From positions 2,923,932 to 2,987,931 of the forward strand of contig CP046179.1 in assembly GCA_014075275.1 (NCBI GenBank): a DNA stretch of 64,000 bases, given 5' to 3'. The stretch comes from Boseongicola sp. Lineage in GTDB: Bacteria > Pseudomonadota > Alphaproteobacteria > Rhodobacterales > Rhodobacteraceae. Positions 45,993-54,501 of the stretch are shown here, in pieces. The number at the start of each line of letters is the position of its first letter. Within the stretch, counting starts at the first letter, position 1. A model generated the notes under the pieces. That model was not told the origin of the DNA. It saw nothing but the letters and a program-made list of their open reading frames with translations, and did not search any database. The translations under genes and the position numbers were made by a program.

Positions 45993-47387
45993 CTAGTCTT
46001 TCGGCATACGATTCCAGGCATCCAGCGCGGCAATTTTGTAAGCCTCGGCCAAGGTCGGATAGTTGAACGTATTCTCGACGAAGTAGTCCAGAGTGCCTTG
46101 CAGGTTCAGGACGGCCTGGCCGATATGGATCAGTTCGGTCGCGCCTTCGCCAACGATGTGGCAACCCAGAAGCTTGCGGGTTTTCAGCGAGAAGATCATT
46201 TTTAGCATCCCGGTACTGAGGCCCATGATGTGCCCGCGCGAGGTTTCGCGGAACCGGGCGATGCCACATTCGTAGCCAATGCCGCGTTCGCGCACCTCTT
46301 CTTCGGTCATGCCGACGGTGGACATTTCGGGGACAGAATAGATACCGTAGGGGAAGAATTCCGGCGGTTTGTGCGCTTCGCGGCCCAGCGCGTGGCAAAC
46401 GGCGATGCGGCCCTGTTCCATGGATGTTGAGGCGAGGCTGGGAAAGCCAATGACGTCGCCCGCGGCGTAGATGTGCGGTTGACTGGTTTGGAAAGAGTCT
46501 GGATCGACGGTAAGGCGGCCCCGGTGGTCAACTTCCAATCCGCAGGCATCCAGATTTAGGGCGGCAGTTGCGCCCATGCGTCCGGCGGCAAATAGCACAA
46601 TCTCGGTTCTGATTTTGCGACCATCTTCCATGTCGACCTGACAGCCGCCTTTGTCCAGGATCGAGACCTTGTCGACTTTGCGGCCAAAATTCAGGACCAT
46701 GCCGCGGTCGCGCAGTTGGTGGGTGAAATCGCTGATCAGTTCTTTGTCGATGAAATCGAGCATGGAATCGCGGGGTTCGACGACGGTTACATGGACATCA
46801 AGCGCGCTGAAGATCGTGGCGTATTCAATGCCGATGACGCCCGCACCAATGACGCAGAGGCTTTTTGGCAGACGTTCGAGCTCAAGGATTTCGTCGCTGT
46901 CGAGGACCCGCTCGCCATCGAAGGGGATGGTGTCGGGGCGGAAGGGGATCGTGCCGACCGCCAGAAGGAAGCGCTTGCCTTCGAAGGCGAAGATCTCGCC
47001 CTCTTCCCCGGTGACTTCGATCTGGTTGGGGCCGGAGAATTTAGCCTCACCCCGCAAAGTCGTGACCTGATTTCGGGCGAACTGGTGTTCGAGGACTTCA
47101 ACCTCGTGGCCGAGGGTCATGTCGAGGCGGGCACGCAGGTCATCGGCGCTGAGGTCTTGTTTGACGCGGTAAGATCGACCGTAGAAGCCACGTTCACGCC
47201 AGCCGGATAGGTTCAGCGCGGTTTCGCGTAAGGTTTTGGATGGGATGGTGCCGGTGTGGACCGAGACTCCGCCTACGCGGCGGCCCTTTTCGATGACCAG
47301 CACCGTTTCGCCGAATTTGGCGGCCTGAATGGCGGCGCGGCGTCCAGCAGGGCCGCTGCCAATGACGATCAGGTCGTAGTTTTCCAT
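45993..47387 (-). CDS. sthA: Soluble pyridine nucleotide transhydrogenase
   Basis: SthA transfers hydride between NADPH and NAD. The 464-residue flavoprotein has the FAD loop VIGSGPAGRRAAIQAAKFG at residues 8-26. It has VSVHTGTIPSKTLRE in place of the redox-active disulfide of related reductases, the mark of this family. A NAD loop CVIGAGVIGIEYATIFSAL follows near 175 and the C-terminal dimer domain ends the protein. The ATG at 47387 begins MENYDLIVIG; the longer frame lacks similarity. It is divergent from the sterol desaturase gene. Confidence 0.92.
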   Translation of the reverse strand: MENYDLIVIGSGPAGRRAAIQAAKFGETVLVIEKGRRVGGVSVHTGTIPSKTLRETALNLSGWRERGFYGRSYRVKQDLSADDLRARLDMTLGHEVEVLEHQFARNQVTTLRGEAKFSGPNQIEVTGEEGEIFAFEGKRFLLAVGTIPFRPDTIPFDGERVLDSDEILELERLPKSLCVIGAGVIGIEYATIFSALDVHVTVVEPRDSMLDFIDKELISDFTHQLRDRGMVLNFGRKVDKVSILDKGGCQVDMEDGRKIRTEIVLFAAGRMGATAALNLDACGLEVDHRGRLTVDPDSFQTSQPHIYAAGDVIGFPSLASTSMEQGRIAVCHALGREAHKPPEFFPYGIYSVPEMSTVGMTEEEVRERGIGYECGIARFRETSRGHIMGLSTGMLKMIFSLKTRKLLGCHIVGEGATELIHIGQAVLNLQGTLDYFVENTFNYPTLAEAYKIAALDAWNRMPKD

Positions 47388-47487
47388 GGGCGTGCTGTCC
47401 GTCTGGTTGTTCGCAATCGAGGCGCACCAGAGAGTAAAACTTTGCAGTTCGCAAGGCTTTTGGCATAGGGTTTTGAGTAACCTCGAA

Positions 47488-48318
47488 ATGCAGAGCCTGA
47501 TTGACAATGAACCGGTGCTAAGGCTGGGAGTTTTCCTTGGCATTCTGGCGGTGATGGCGATTTGGGAAGTGGCGGCGCCACGGCGACGGGTCGAGATACC
47601 GCGGCTTTTGCGGTGGTCGAACAATCTGGCGCTGGTGGCGCTGGACGGGCTGTTGGTGCGGCTGGTGTTTCCGGTGGCAGCGGTTGGATTTGCTTTGATG
47701 GTTGAAGACGCCGGGTGGGGCGTTCTGAACTGGGTCAGGGTGCCGGGGTGGCTGGCGGTTTTGGTGGCGGTGCTGGTGCTGGATCTGGTGATCTATTGGC
47801 AGCACGTGGTCTTTCACGCGGTACCAGTGTTGTGGCGGTTGCACCGGATGCATCATGCGGATCTGGAGTTTGATGTGACAACAGGGTTGCGATTTCATCC
47901 ATTGGAAATTCTGTTGTCGATGGTGATCAAACTGGCGGCGATCGCGGTACTGGGCGCCCCTGCGATTGCGGTGCTGATCTTTGAGGTCGTGCTGAACGGC
48001 AGTGCGATGTTCAACCATTCAAATGTTCGGCTGCCTGCGCGGGTCGATGCGTGGTTGCGGCTGGTCATTGTAACGCCCGACATGCACCGGGTGCATCATT
48101 CGGTGGTGCGCGTCGAGACGGACAGTAATTTTGGCTTCAACGTGCCGTGGTGGGATCGGATATTCGGAACGTATCGCGGCCAGCCAGACGCCGGGCATGA
48201 GGGGATGGTGATCGGACTTGAGCGGTTCCGCACGCGGCGCGATCTGTGGCTGGACCGGATGCTGCGGCAGCCATTTCAGGGATCCGCGCGCGGTAGGGAT
48301 AGCGACGAGAAGCGTTGA
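47488..48318 (+). CDS. Sterol desaturase / fatty acid hydroxylase family membrane protein
   Basis: The 276-residue protein has four to five hydrophobic segments. It carries the histidine clusters of membrane di-iron oxygenases: WQHVVFHAVPVLWRLHRMHHADLEFD (HxxxH and HxxHH, about 105-130), FNHSN near 175 and HRVHHSV near 200. Substrates in this family range from sterols to hydroxylated lipids or ornithine lipids. The ATG at 47488 fits the start of the first membrane helix; the frame to 47386 overlaps sthA. Confidence 0.85.
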   Translation: MQSLIDNEPVLRLGVFLGILAVMAIWEVAAPRRRVEIPRLLRWSNNLALVALDGLLVRLVFPVAAVGFALMVEDAGWGVLNWVRVPGWLAVLVAVLVLDLVIYWQHVVFHAVPVLWRLHRMHHADLEFDVTTGLRFHPLEILLSMVIKLAAIAVLGAPAIAVLIFEVVLNGSAMFNHSNVRLPARVDAWLRLVIVTPDMHRVHHSVVRVETDSNFGFNVPWWDRIFGTYRGQPDAGHEGMVIGLERFRTRRDLWLDRMLRQPFQGSARGRDSDEKR

Positions 48319-48463
48319 AGACACAGCCTAAACCGCGACAAATTCGACAAATCCTATGGATCGGGGGGAACAGAGGCCCGAGATCTGTCGTTCACGGTGT
48401 TTTTAGCTTGCTATGCGAGGCTGATGCCTTATCGGGGAAGTTGGGCAGAGCATAAGCAGGCAA

Positions 48464-49498
48464 ATGACGGTTTATCAAAGTATTCCGCCGGAAGAGCGGC
48501 ACGTTACTGAAGCGCGCGATTGGGTTGTAACGCTGGCGGGGTATCGCGAGTCGGATCATTGGCGCAGCATTTATGAACTGGCTGTTACCGTTATACCGTT
48601 CGTTTTGATATGGGGTCTGGCATGGGCTGCCTTGTCGGTCAGCTATTGGCTGACGCTTGGGCTTGCAGTTTTTAACGCGGCCTTTCTGCTACGACTTTTT
48701 GCGATCCAGCACGATTGCGGTCACGCCTCGTTCTTTGGCACCCGCAAGGTAAATGACTGGGTTGGCCGGTGTTTGGGTGTTGTGACTTTGACACCATACG
48801 ACGTTTGGCGGCGCACCCATTCGATCCATCACAGCGGTTCGGGCAATCTTGACCGACGCGGGATCGGCGACATTCATACGATGACCGTAGCTGAATATAA
48901 GGCTTTGTCCCGGGGGCGGCGGTTTCAGTATCGTGTTTATCGCAATCCGGTGACGCTGTTCGTTCTGGCACCGGGGTATTTGTTTTTCATTCAGCAGCGT
49001 TTGCCTTTGGGATTAGGGGATCAATCCCGCTATTGGATCAGCGCGATGGGAACGAACGCGGCCTTGTTCGCGGCGGTTGCGACTATCTGGTATTTCGGTG
49101 GCTGGGAACCTTTGCTCTTGATCTTCGTGCCGACCACGTTGTTGGCAGCGACGGCGGGCATGTGGCTGTTTTATGTGCAGCACCAGTTCGAAGAGACTCA
49201 TTGGGATCAGGACGACGACTGGCAAGTGCATGACGCCGCCCTGCATGGCAGTTCGCACTACATCCTGCCGCCGGTTTTGCAGTGGTTCAGCGCCAATATC
49301 GGCATTCACCATGTGCATCACCTTTATAGCCGCATTCCGTTTTACCGTCTGACCGAAGTGATCCGTGATCATGACGATCTGGCAAATGCGAACCGGATGA
49401 CAATTGGTGAAAGTCTGGAATGTGCCAAGCTGCACCTTTGGGACGAAGAAGGTCGCCAATTGTTGTCATTCAAGCAGGCCCGCCCGCTTATTAACTGA
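48464..49498 (+). CDS. Membrane fatty acid desaturase
   Basis: The 344-residue protein is a membrane di-iron desaturase with three histidine boxes: HDCGHASFF near residue 84, HSIHHSGSGNLD near 120 and HHVHHLYSRIPFYR near 286. Four transmembrane segments lie between them. It resembles the omega-6/delta-12-type FADS family, but position specificity cannot be read from sequence. It is convergent with the DddQ-like gene. Confidence 0.9.
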   Translation: MTVYQSIPPEERHVTEARDWVVTLAGYRESDHWRSIYELAVTVIPFVLIWGLAWAALSVSYWLTLGLAVFNAAFLLRLFAIQHDCGHASFFGTRKVNDWVGRCLGVVTLTPYDVWRRTHSIHHSGSGNLDRRGIGDIHTMTVAEYKALSRGRRFQYRVYRNPVTLFVLAPGYLFFIQQRLPLGLGDQSRYWISAMGTNAALFAAVATIWYFGGWEPLLLIFVPTTLLAATAGMWLFYVQHQFEETHWDQDDDWQVHDAALHGSSHYILPPVLQWFSANIGIHHVHHLYSRIPFYRLTEVIRDHDDLANANRMTIGESLECAKLHLWDEEGRQLLSFKQARPLIN

Positions 49499-49501
49499 GA
49501 C

Positions 49502-50092
49502 TTAGGTTTTCGTGCCGGGGAAGCTGGAGATATCCAGCAGTCCCGCACCGCGCCAGAACGCCGCTGCCAGTAACGGGCCGGGTGTCATGTCTATACTATG
49601 TGGCTGGTTCGGGCGGTGGTGAATGACGTCACCGGGGCCTGCGAGATTGAGTTTTTCGCCTTCAGAATTGAATACGGCTTGTCCCGCGAGGACGAGGTAG
49701 AACTCTTCGGGTTCATGGGTGTGTTTGGGATAGGTCAGGCCAGCCCCCCAATAACCGATGGAAACGCGGATGCTGTCGGTGACAAACAGACCTTCGCGTG
49801 AGGCGATGTTCACCCAGCCGTAGTTGTCGAGATAATGCTGCGAGAAGCCATCTACTTCAGTGTAGCTTTGCTGCCATTTGAGCGCAGGCGCGGCGTCAAT
49901 CAGCGCCTTGGTGGTCGCAGCGGTTCTTGCGTTGGCAAGTGGCGCAGCCTCGGGGATCAGTCGGCAGACGGGAAGTGATTGTGGCAGAGCCGGTTTCTGA
50001 TCGAGGTCGCCTAGCAGCGGCGCAAACTCAGCGACGTCGCCACCTTGGCGGAGGGCGAGTTGGGCGAGTTCGTTCAGAAGGCGGCGGGACAT
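49502..50092 (-). CDS. DddQ-like cupin, candidate dimethylsulfoniopropionate (DMSP) lyase
   Basis: The 196-residue cupin matches the DddQ/DddL group that cleaves DMSP to dimethyl sulfide and acrylate. It keeps the spacing of the DddQ active site: Tyr121, His126, Glu130, Tyr132 (YPKHTHEPEEFY) and a late histidine at 165 (NQPHS). In the characterised DddQ these are Tyr120, His125, Glu129, Tyr131 and His163. The length is that of DddQ. The ATG at 50092 lacks a clear ribosome site; the frame is open to 50212 on a hairpin-containing stretch. Substrate is inferred and untested. Confidence 0.75.
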   Translation of the reverse strand: MSRRLLNELAQLALRQGGDVAEFAPLLGDLDQKPALPQSLPVCRLIPEAAPLANARTAATTKALIDAAPALKWQQSYTEVDGFSQHYLDNYGWVNIASREGLFVTDSIRVSIGYWGAGLTYPKHTHEPEEFYLVLAGQAVFNSEGEKLNLAGPGDVIHHRPNQPHSIDMTPGPLLAAAFWRGAGLLDISSFPGTKT

Positions 50093-50127
50093 AGGCGGAT
50101 GATGCGCCCAAATGTCCGAAGTTGGAA

Positions 50128-50153
50128 GGTTGCGACCTTCGGTGGTCGCAACC
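50128..50153. promoter_or_regulatory. 10-bp perfect hairpin between the monooxygenase-like gene and the DddQ-like gene
   Basis: GGTTGCGACC (50128-50137) and GGTCGCAACC (50144-50153) pair with a 6-nt loop TTCGGT. On the plus strand it is followed by TTTGTTC. Both flanking genes are on the minus strand, so it is in their intergenic RNA and may terminate, attenuate or stabilise it. Confidence 0.55.
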
Positions 50154-50162
50154 TTTGTTCGA

Positions 50163-50432
50163 TTATGCGCCGTCGAGGAATGTGACCTGCGGTTGGCTAG
50201 TGACGCCCGCACCTTCCATGGCGGTTCGCAGGCGGGCGCTGGTTACGTATTCTTTCGCCCGGTCGGCGCTGTCCCATTCAAACAGGCCGGTGATTGTGTT
50301 GGGGTCGCCTGCGTCGCGGAAGATCTGGGCGGATTTTTCGCCCGCTTCCTGACGCATTGGCAGGGCGTCAACGAATGCCTGCTGCCAGGTTCCGAAGTCT
50401 GCGACGCTGTGGGTGATCATAACATGTGCCAT
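50163..50432 (-). CDS. Small ABM-like (dimeric alpha-beta barrel) protein
   Basis: The 89-residue protein looks like a stand-alone dimeric alpha-beta barrel of the antibiotic biosynthesis monooxygenase/stress-responsive type. It begins HVMITHSVADFGTWQQAFV, has a central ITGLFEWDSADRAKEYV and ends VTFLDGA. The activity cannot be assigned. It is upstream of the DddQ-like gene on the same strand and divergent from lysR. Confidence 0.55.
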   Translation of the reverse strand: MAHVMITHSVADFGTWQQAFVDALPMRQEAGEKSAQIFRDAGDPNTITGLFEWDSADRAKEYVTSARLRTAMEGAGVTSQPQVTFLDGA

Positions 50433-50528
50433 TGGGTTCTAATCCGTTTTTGCTTGTGTGGGTTTCAGTCTGTGAACCCTTGGTCGCAAGTTTCTGCGCT
50501 TTGGGACATCCTAAGGGTTGCGTAGTCG

Positions 50529-50546
50529 CTTTGCAAAAATGCAAAG
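50529..50546. promoter_or_regulatory. Candidate LysR operator
   Basis: CTTTGCA and TGCAAAG are perfect 7-bp inverted repeats with a 4-nt centre AAAA, just upstream of the lysR start and in the divergent intergenic region. LysR proteins often bind such dyads to control themselves and the divergent gene. Confidence 0.55.
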
Positions 50547-50553
50547 TGGGCAA

Positions 50554-51453
50554 ATGTATGAATGGAGCGATATTCGGATCTTTCTATCTGTCGCCAATGC
50601 CGGATCGGCAGTGGGTGCGGCGAAAGAGCTGGGCGTAAATCAGACCACCGTGAACCGACGGATCAAAGCGTTGGAGCATAGTCTGGGACTGTCACTGTTT
50701 GATCGACAGAACCGGGGGCACACGCTGACGGAACACGGTGAGATCATTCTGGCTGCGGCCAAGCGTGTGGCCGCGCCTGCCAATGATCTGTTGTTTGCGG
50801 CGGAGCGATTGCGGCGGAATATGTCGGGTGTGGTAAGGGTGACTGCGCCGGAAGAGACCAGCAATGCGGTGATCATTCCAATAGCGGCAGAGTTCCGAAA
50901 GCTGTTCCCGGATGTTCGGATTGAACAGGTGGTTGCTGATCAGAAGCTGGATATCGTGCATGGCGAAGCAGATATTGCGATCCGCAATGGTTCGCACCCC
51001 GATGATCCGCGGTTGATTGCCCAGCGATTGCCGGGGTTCAACTGGACGCTTTATTGCAGCCGGGATTACGCCGAAGCCCACGGGATGCCGGAGAGATTGG
51101 ACGAGGTCGCGGCGCATGATTACGTCGGCTATGCCGGTGGGCCGAACTATTGGTCGGCGTATCAGTGGTTCATGGGGGTTGCGAAGCCGGAACGGATTGT
51201 CAGCCTGTCGAACACAGTGCCGAATATGCGGGCGGTGCTTGGATCTGGTTTGGGGGTTGGGCTGCTGCCGTGTTTTGTGGGTGATCAGGTGCCTGAGTTG
51301 GTGCGGTGTTTGGAGCCGATGGAGGAGCTCGATGCCGAAAGCTGGATGCTGACCTCGCCCGAGGCGCTGAGTTCACCGCAGGTTCGGGCGTTTGTGGATT
51401 TTCTGGTGCCGAAGATAAACGCTCAGCGACGACGCTTTACCGGGCGCGAATAA
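50554..51453 (+). CDS. LysR-family transcriptional regulator
   Basis: This regulator of about 299 residues has the N-terminal winged helix-turn-helix: WSDIRIFLSVANAGSAVGAAKELGVNQTTVNRRIKALEHSLGLSLFDR. A substrate-binding domain follows, with PLLP-like LGVGLLPCFVGD near 250. The start at ATG 50554 is preferred over 50539, because the latter lies within the palindrome. The likely targets are its own gene and the divergent monooxygenase-like/DddQ-like pair. The effector is unknown. Confidence 0.88.
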   Translation: MYEWSDIRIFLSVANAGSAVGAAKELGVNQTTVNRRIKALEHSLGLSLFDRQNRGHTLTEHGEIILAAAKRVAAPANDLLFAAERLRRNMSGVVRVTAPEETSNAVIIPIAAEFRKLFPDVRIEQVVADQKLDIVHGEADIAIRNGSHPDDPRLIAQRLPGFNWTLYCSRDYAEAHGMPERLDEVAAHDYVGYAGGPNYWSAYQWFMGVAKPERIVSLSNTVPNMRAVLGSGLGVGLLPCFVGDQVPELVRCLEPMEELDAESWMLTSPEALSSPQVRAFVDFLVPKINAQRRRFTGRE

Positions 51454-51495
51454 GCGCGGTTTCGGGCCGTTAGAGCGGCGTTAACGAAACGCCTC

Positions 51496-51524
51496 TTGCA
51501 GACTCGGACGCTCGGGCGTATATG
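51496..51524 (+). promoter_or_regulatory. Promoter of the rimP-nusA-infB operon
   Basis: TTGCAG (51496-51501) and TATATG (51519-51524) are separated by the ideal 17 bp. The start would be near 51531, giving a 96-nt leader before rimP. Confidence 0.6.
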
Positions 51525-51579
51525 CCTTTTCAATAGCGGCGCTTTGGCTTCCACCCCCAAGGCTCCACCGGAAAGTTTC

Positions 51580-51602
51580 ACGGGCCGCGCGCCCGTTTTT
51601 TT
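51580..51602 (+). terminator. Intrinsic terminator in the rimP leader (attenuator)
   Basis: ACGGGC (51580-51585) and GCCCGT (51591-51596) form a 6-bp G+C stem with a 5-nt loop and then seven T residues (51596-51602). It sits 127 bp after the lysR stop, downstream of the promoter at 51496 and 24 bp before rimP. It could end lysR transcripts, attenuate rimP transcription, or both. Confidence 0.65.
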
Positions 51603-51626
51603 GTGCCTGAAGGCAAGCTGAGCAAC

Positions 51627-52214
51627 ATGTCTGAATTGATCGCAAAAACCACTATGGATCGGCGGATGGCCGAGATCATTACCCCTGTCATCGAGGACAT
51701 GGGGTATGAGTTGGTGCGCGTGCGATTGATGGGTGGCGAGACGAAGACCCTGCAGATCATGGCCGACAAGCCTGAGGGCGGGATTGAAGTTGACGCTTGC
51801 GCCGAGATTTCCACGGCGGTCAGTGCGACGCTGGATGTCGAGGACCCGTTGGAAGACGCCTATACTTTGGAAGTGTCCAGCCCCGGTATCGATCGGCCGC
51901 TGACGCGGTTGAAGGACTTCGATATCTGGAGTGGTTATGAGACCAAGCTGGAAACGACCGAGATGATCGACGGGCGGCGTCGGTTCAAGGGCGAGATTCA
52001 AGGGACCGAAGGCAATGAAGTACTGATCGAGATCGAGGAGAACGGTGCCCCGGTGACGATTGGCCTGCAATTTGACTGGCTTAGCGATGCAAAGCTGGTT
52101 CTGACAGATGAACTGATCCGCGATGTGTTGCGTGCGCGCAAAGACGCAGGTGACGTGGACGAAAAACAATTCGACGAAATACAGACCATCATAGATGGCG
52201 ACGAGGAGACCTGA
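51627..52214 (+). CDS. rimP: Ribosome maturation factor RimP
   Basis: RimP helps assemble the 30S subunit. The 195-residue protein has [20 protein letters not shown] near residue 18 and the family signature [18 protein letters not shown] near 87. An acidic C-terminal extension follows. The ATG at 51627 fits the family; a GTG at 51603 directly after the T tract is a less likely start. nusA follows after 3 bp. Confidence 0.93.
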   Translation: MSELIAKTTMDRRMAEIITPVIEDMGYELVRVRLMGGETKTLQIMADKPEGGIEVDACAEISTAVSATLDVEDPLEDAYTLEVSSPGIDRPLTRLKDFDIWSGYETKLETTEMIDGRRRFKGEIQGTEGNEVLIEIEENGAPVTIGLQFDWLSDAKLVLTDELIRDVLRARKDAGDVDEKQFDEIQTIIDGDEET

Positions 52215-52217
52215 GAT

Positions 52218-53849
52218 ATGGCGATTACTTCCGCAAACCAGCTTGAACTTCTGCAAACGGCCGAGGCGGTCGCGCGCGAGAAGATGATCGACCCGGTCCT
52301 TGTGATCGAGGCGATGGAGGAAAGCCTGGCCCGTGCTGCAAAGAGCCGCTACGGCGCGGAAATGGACATTCGCGTGTCGATTGACCGCAAGACCGGCAAG
52401 GCGACGTTTACCCGGGTTCGCACGGTGATTGATCCTGAGGAGGAAGAGCTTGAGAACTATCAGGCGCAGATGACGCCCGAGCAGGCCAAGCAATATCTGG
52501 ATGACCCGAAGCCCGGCGATAAGCTGGTTGAAGAGGTTCCGCCGGTTGAGATGGGCCGGATTGCAGCGCAGTCGGCCAAGCAGGTGATTCTGCAGAAGGT
52601 CCGCGAAGCGGAGCGGGATCGTCAGTTTGAGGAATTCAAAGACCGCGCAGGCACGATCATCAACGGTCAGGTCAAGCGCGAAGAGTATGGCAATGTCATC
52701 GTCGATATTGGCCGTGGCGAAGCTGTGCTGCGTCGCAACGAGAAGATCGGGCGCGAAAGCTATCGTCCGAACGACCGTATCCGTTGTTACATCAAGGATG
52801 TCCGCCGCGAAGCCCGTGGGCCTCAGATTTTCCTGAGCCGGACCGCGCCGGAATTCATGGCCGAACTGTTCAAGATGGAAGTTCCCGAGATTTACGACGG
52901 TATCATCGACATCAAGGCAGTTGCCCGTGACCCGGGATCGCGCGCAAAGATTGCGGTGATTTCGTATGACAACTCGATTGATCCGGTCGGTGCCTGTGTT
53001 GGTATGCGCGGTAGCCGGGTTCAAGCAGTTGTGAACGAGCTTCAGGGCGAGAAGATCGACATTATTCCTTGGAATGAAGACGCGCCGACGTTCCTGGTGA
53101 ACGCATTGCAGCCTGCCGAGGTTTCGAAGGTTGTTCTGGACGAAGACGCCGGAAAAATCGAAGTGGTTGTGCCGGAAGAACAATTGTCGCTGGCAATTGG
53201 TCGCCGGGGTCAGAACGTGCGTTTGGCATCGCAGCTAACAAACCTTGATATCGACATCATGACCGAGGAAGAAGAATCGGCACGTCGTCAGGCAGAGTTC
53301 GAGCTGCGCACCAAGCTGTTCATGGACACGCTGGATCTGGACGAATTCTTTGCGCAACTTCTGGTTTCGGAAGGGTTCACGAACCTGGAAGAAGTGGCTT
53401 ATGTCGAAGCGGAAGAGTTGCTGGTTATTGACGGTGTTGACGGAGACACCGCTGGCGAGCTTCAGGCCCGTGCCCGCGACTATCTGGAAGAACAAAACAA
53501 AAAAGCGCTGGACCACGCCCGCGAGTTGGGTGTGCAGGACAGTCTTATTGTATTTGAAGGCCTGACACCCCAGATGGTGGAAGCGCTGGCGGAAGACGAT
53601 GTGAAAACGCTGGAAGACTTTGCTACTTGCGCTGACTGGGAGCTGGCCGGTGGCTGGACCACGGTTGATGGCGAGCGTCACAAAGACGACGGCATTCTAG
53701 AGAAATTTGACGTATCGCTTGAGGAAGCGCAAAATCTGGTGATGACAGCCCGTATTCAGCTTGGCTGGGTCGACCCTGCGGACCTTGTGTCCGAGGAGGA
53801 CGGCGAAGAAGCGGAAGAGGGTAGCGTTGAAGAGGAAGCCGAAGCCTGA
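52218..53849 (+). CDS. nusA: Transcription termination/antitermination factor NusA
   Basis: NusA binds RNA polymerase and modulates pausing, termination and rRNA antitermination. The 543-residue protein has the polymerase-binding N-terminal domain (1-125) and an S1 domain (near 135-200). Two KH domains follow, with CVGMRGSRVQAVVNELQGEKIDI near 255 and IGRRGQNVRLASQL near 325. The C-terminal acidic and helix-hairpin-helix repeats typical of proteobacterial NusA end it. Length and motifs are normal. Confidence 0.97.
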   Translation: MAITSANQLELLQTAEAVAREKMIDPVLVIEAMEESLARAAKSRYGAEMDIRVSIDRKTGKATFTRVRTVIDPEEEELENYQAQMTPEQAKQYLDDPKPGDKLVEEVPPVEMGRIAAQSAKQVILQKVREAERDRQFEEFKDRAGTIINGQVKREEYGNVIVDIGRGEAVLRRNEKIGRESYRPNDRIRCYIKDVRREARGPQIFLSRTAPEFMAELFKMEVPEIYDGIIDIKAVARDPGSRAKIAVISYDNSIDPVGACVGMRGSRVQAVVNELQGEKIDIIPWNEDAPTFLVNALQPAEVSKVVLDEDAGKIEVVVPEEQLSLAIGRRGQNVRLASQLTNLDIDIMTEEEESARRQAEFELRTKLFMDTLDLDEFFAQLLVSEGFTNLEEVAYVEAEELLVIDGVDGDTAGELQARARDYLEEQNKKALDHARELGVQDSLIVFEGLTPQMVEALAEDDVKTLEDFATCADWELAGGWTTVDGERHKDDGILEKFDVSLEEAQNLVMTARIQLGWVDPADLVSEEDGEEAEEGSVEEEAEA

Positions 53850-53872
53850 TCGCAGGCTTCGGAGGCGCTGAA

Positions 53873-54493
53873 TTGTCACGCGGTGGCAAGGAAAAATTTC
53901 GCGACGACCCAGAGCGTCGTTGCATCGCCACCGGCGAGCTTCAGCCCAAGCGTGGGCTGATCCGATTTGCGGTGTCGCCTGACGGGATGCTTGTGCCGGA
54001 TATTATGGGCAAACTTCCCGGGCGGGGAATTTGGGTATCTGCCGAGCGGTCTGCATTGGAAGCGGCGGTCAAAAAGAAGCTGTTTTCACGCGCTGCCAAG
54101 CAACAGGTTTCGGTGTCTGAAACGCTAGTGGCTGATGTCGAAGGTTTGCTTGCGAAACGGATGATCGAGGGCATCTCGCTTGCGCGAAAAGCGGGACGTG
54201 CGATCGCAGGGTTTGAGAAGGTTAAAGACTGGCTTGGTAAGGACGAAGCGCGCATTCTTTTGCAGGCCAGTGACGGGTCTGAGCGCGGTAAAACCAAGCT
54301 GTATGCTCCGGGCGGACGGGGCAGTTTTTTCGAGGTTTTAACGGCCTCAGAATTGGGTTTGTCCTTTGGGCGCGAACGTGTGATACATGCGGCGCTCGGA
54401 TTTGGCGGACTCACTGAGAGGATCAGAGAGGACGCCATCCGGCTATCTGGCGTTCGTGAAGTTGGGCCTGAAAAGGCTGCGGAAAAGGTATAA
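53873..54493 (+). CDS. YlxR-family RNA-binding protein (DUF448 with L7Ae-like C-terminal domain)
   Basis: The 206-residue protein starts with a YlxR domain: [21 protein letters not shown], then [23 protein letters not shown] (residues 15-72). A region like ribosomal L7Ae/L30 follows ([27 protein letters not shown] near 92). YlxR proteins lie in nusA-infB operons and bind RNA. The start is a TTG at 53873, supported by GGAGG eight bases upstream. It lies between nusA and infB. Confidence 0.88.
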   Translation: MSRGGKEKFRDDPERRCIATGELQPKRGLIRFAVSPDGMLVPDIMGKLPGRGIWVSAERSALEAAVKKKLFSRAAKQQVSVSETLVADVEGLLAKRMIEGISLARKAGRAIAGFEKVKDWLGKDEARILLQASDGSERGKTKLYAPGGRGSFFEVLTASELGLSFGRERVIHAALGFGGLTERIREDAIRLSGVREVGPEKAAEKV

Positions 54494-54501
54494 AAGACCA
54501 T

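Noticed and set aside
45835-45996. Possible 53-codon gene on the plus strand starting MTRIFASMM
   Set aside because: It has a fair ribosome site and a short hydrophobic start, but the rest is an Arg/Ala-rich low-information stretch in G+C-rich DNA and it overlaps the sthA stop.
51573-51584. GTTTCACG near the rimP terminator, another parS half-like sequence
   Set aside because: Only half of the site, and it overlaps the terminator stem.
51423-53183. Long minus-strand open frame of 586 codons across rimP and nusA
   Set aside because: It is antisense to two certain genes and its protein shows no known domain.
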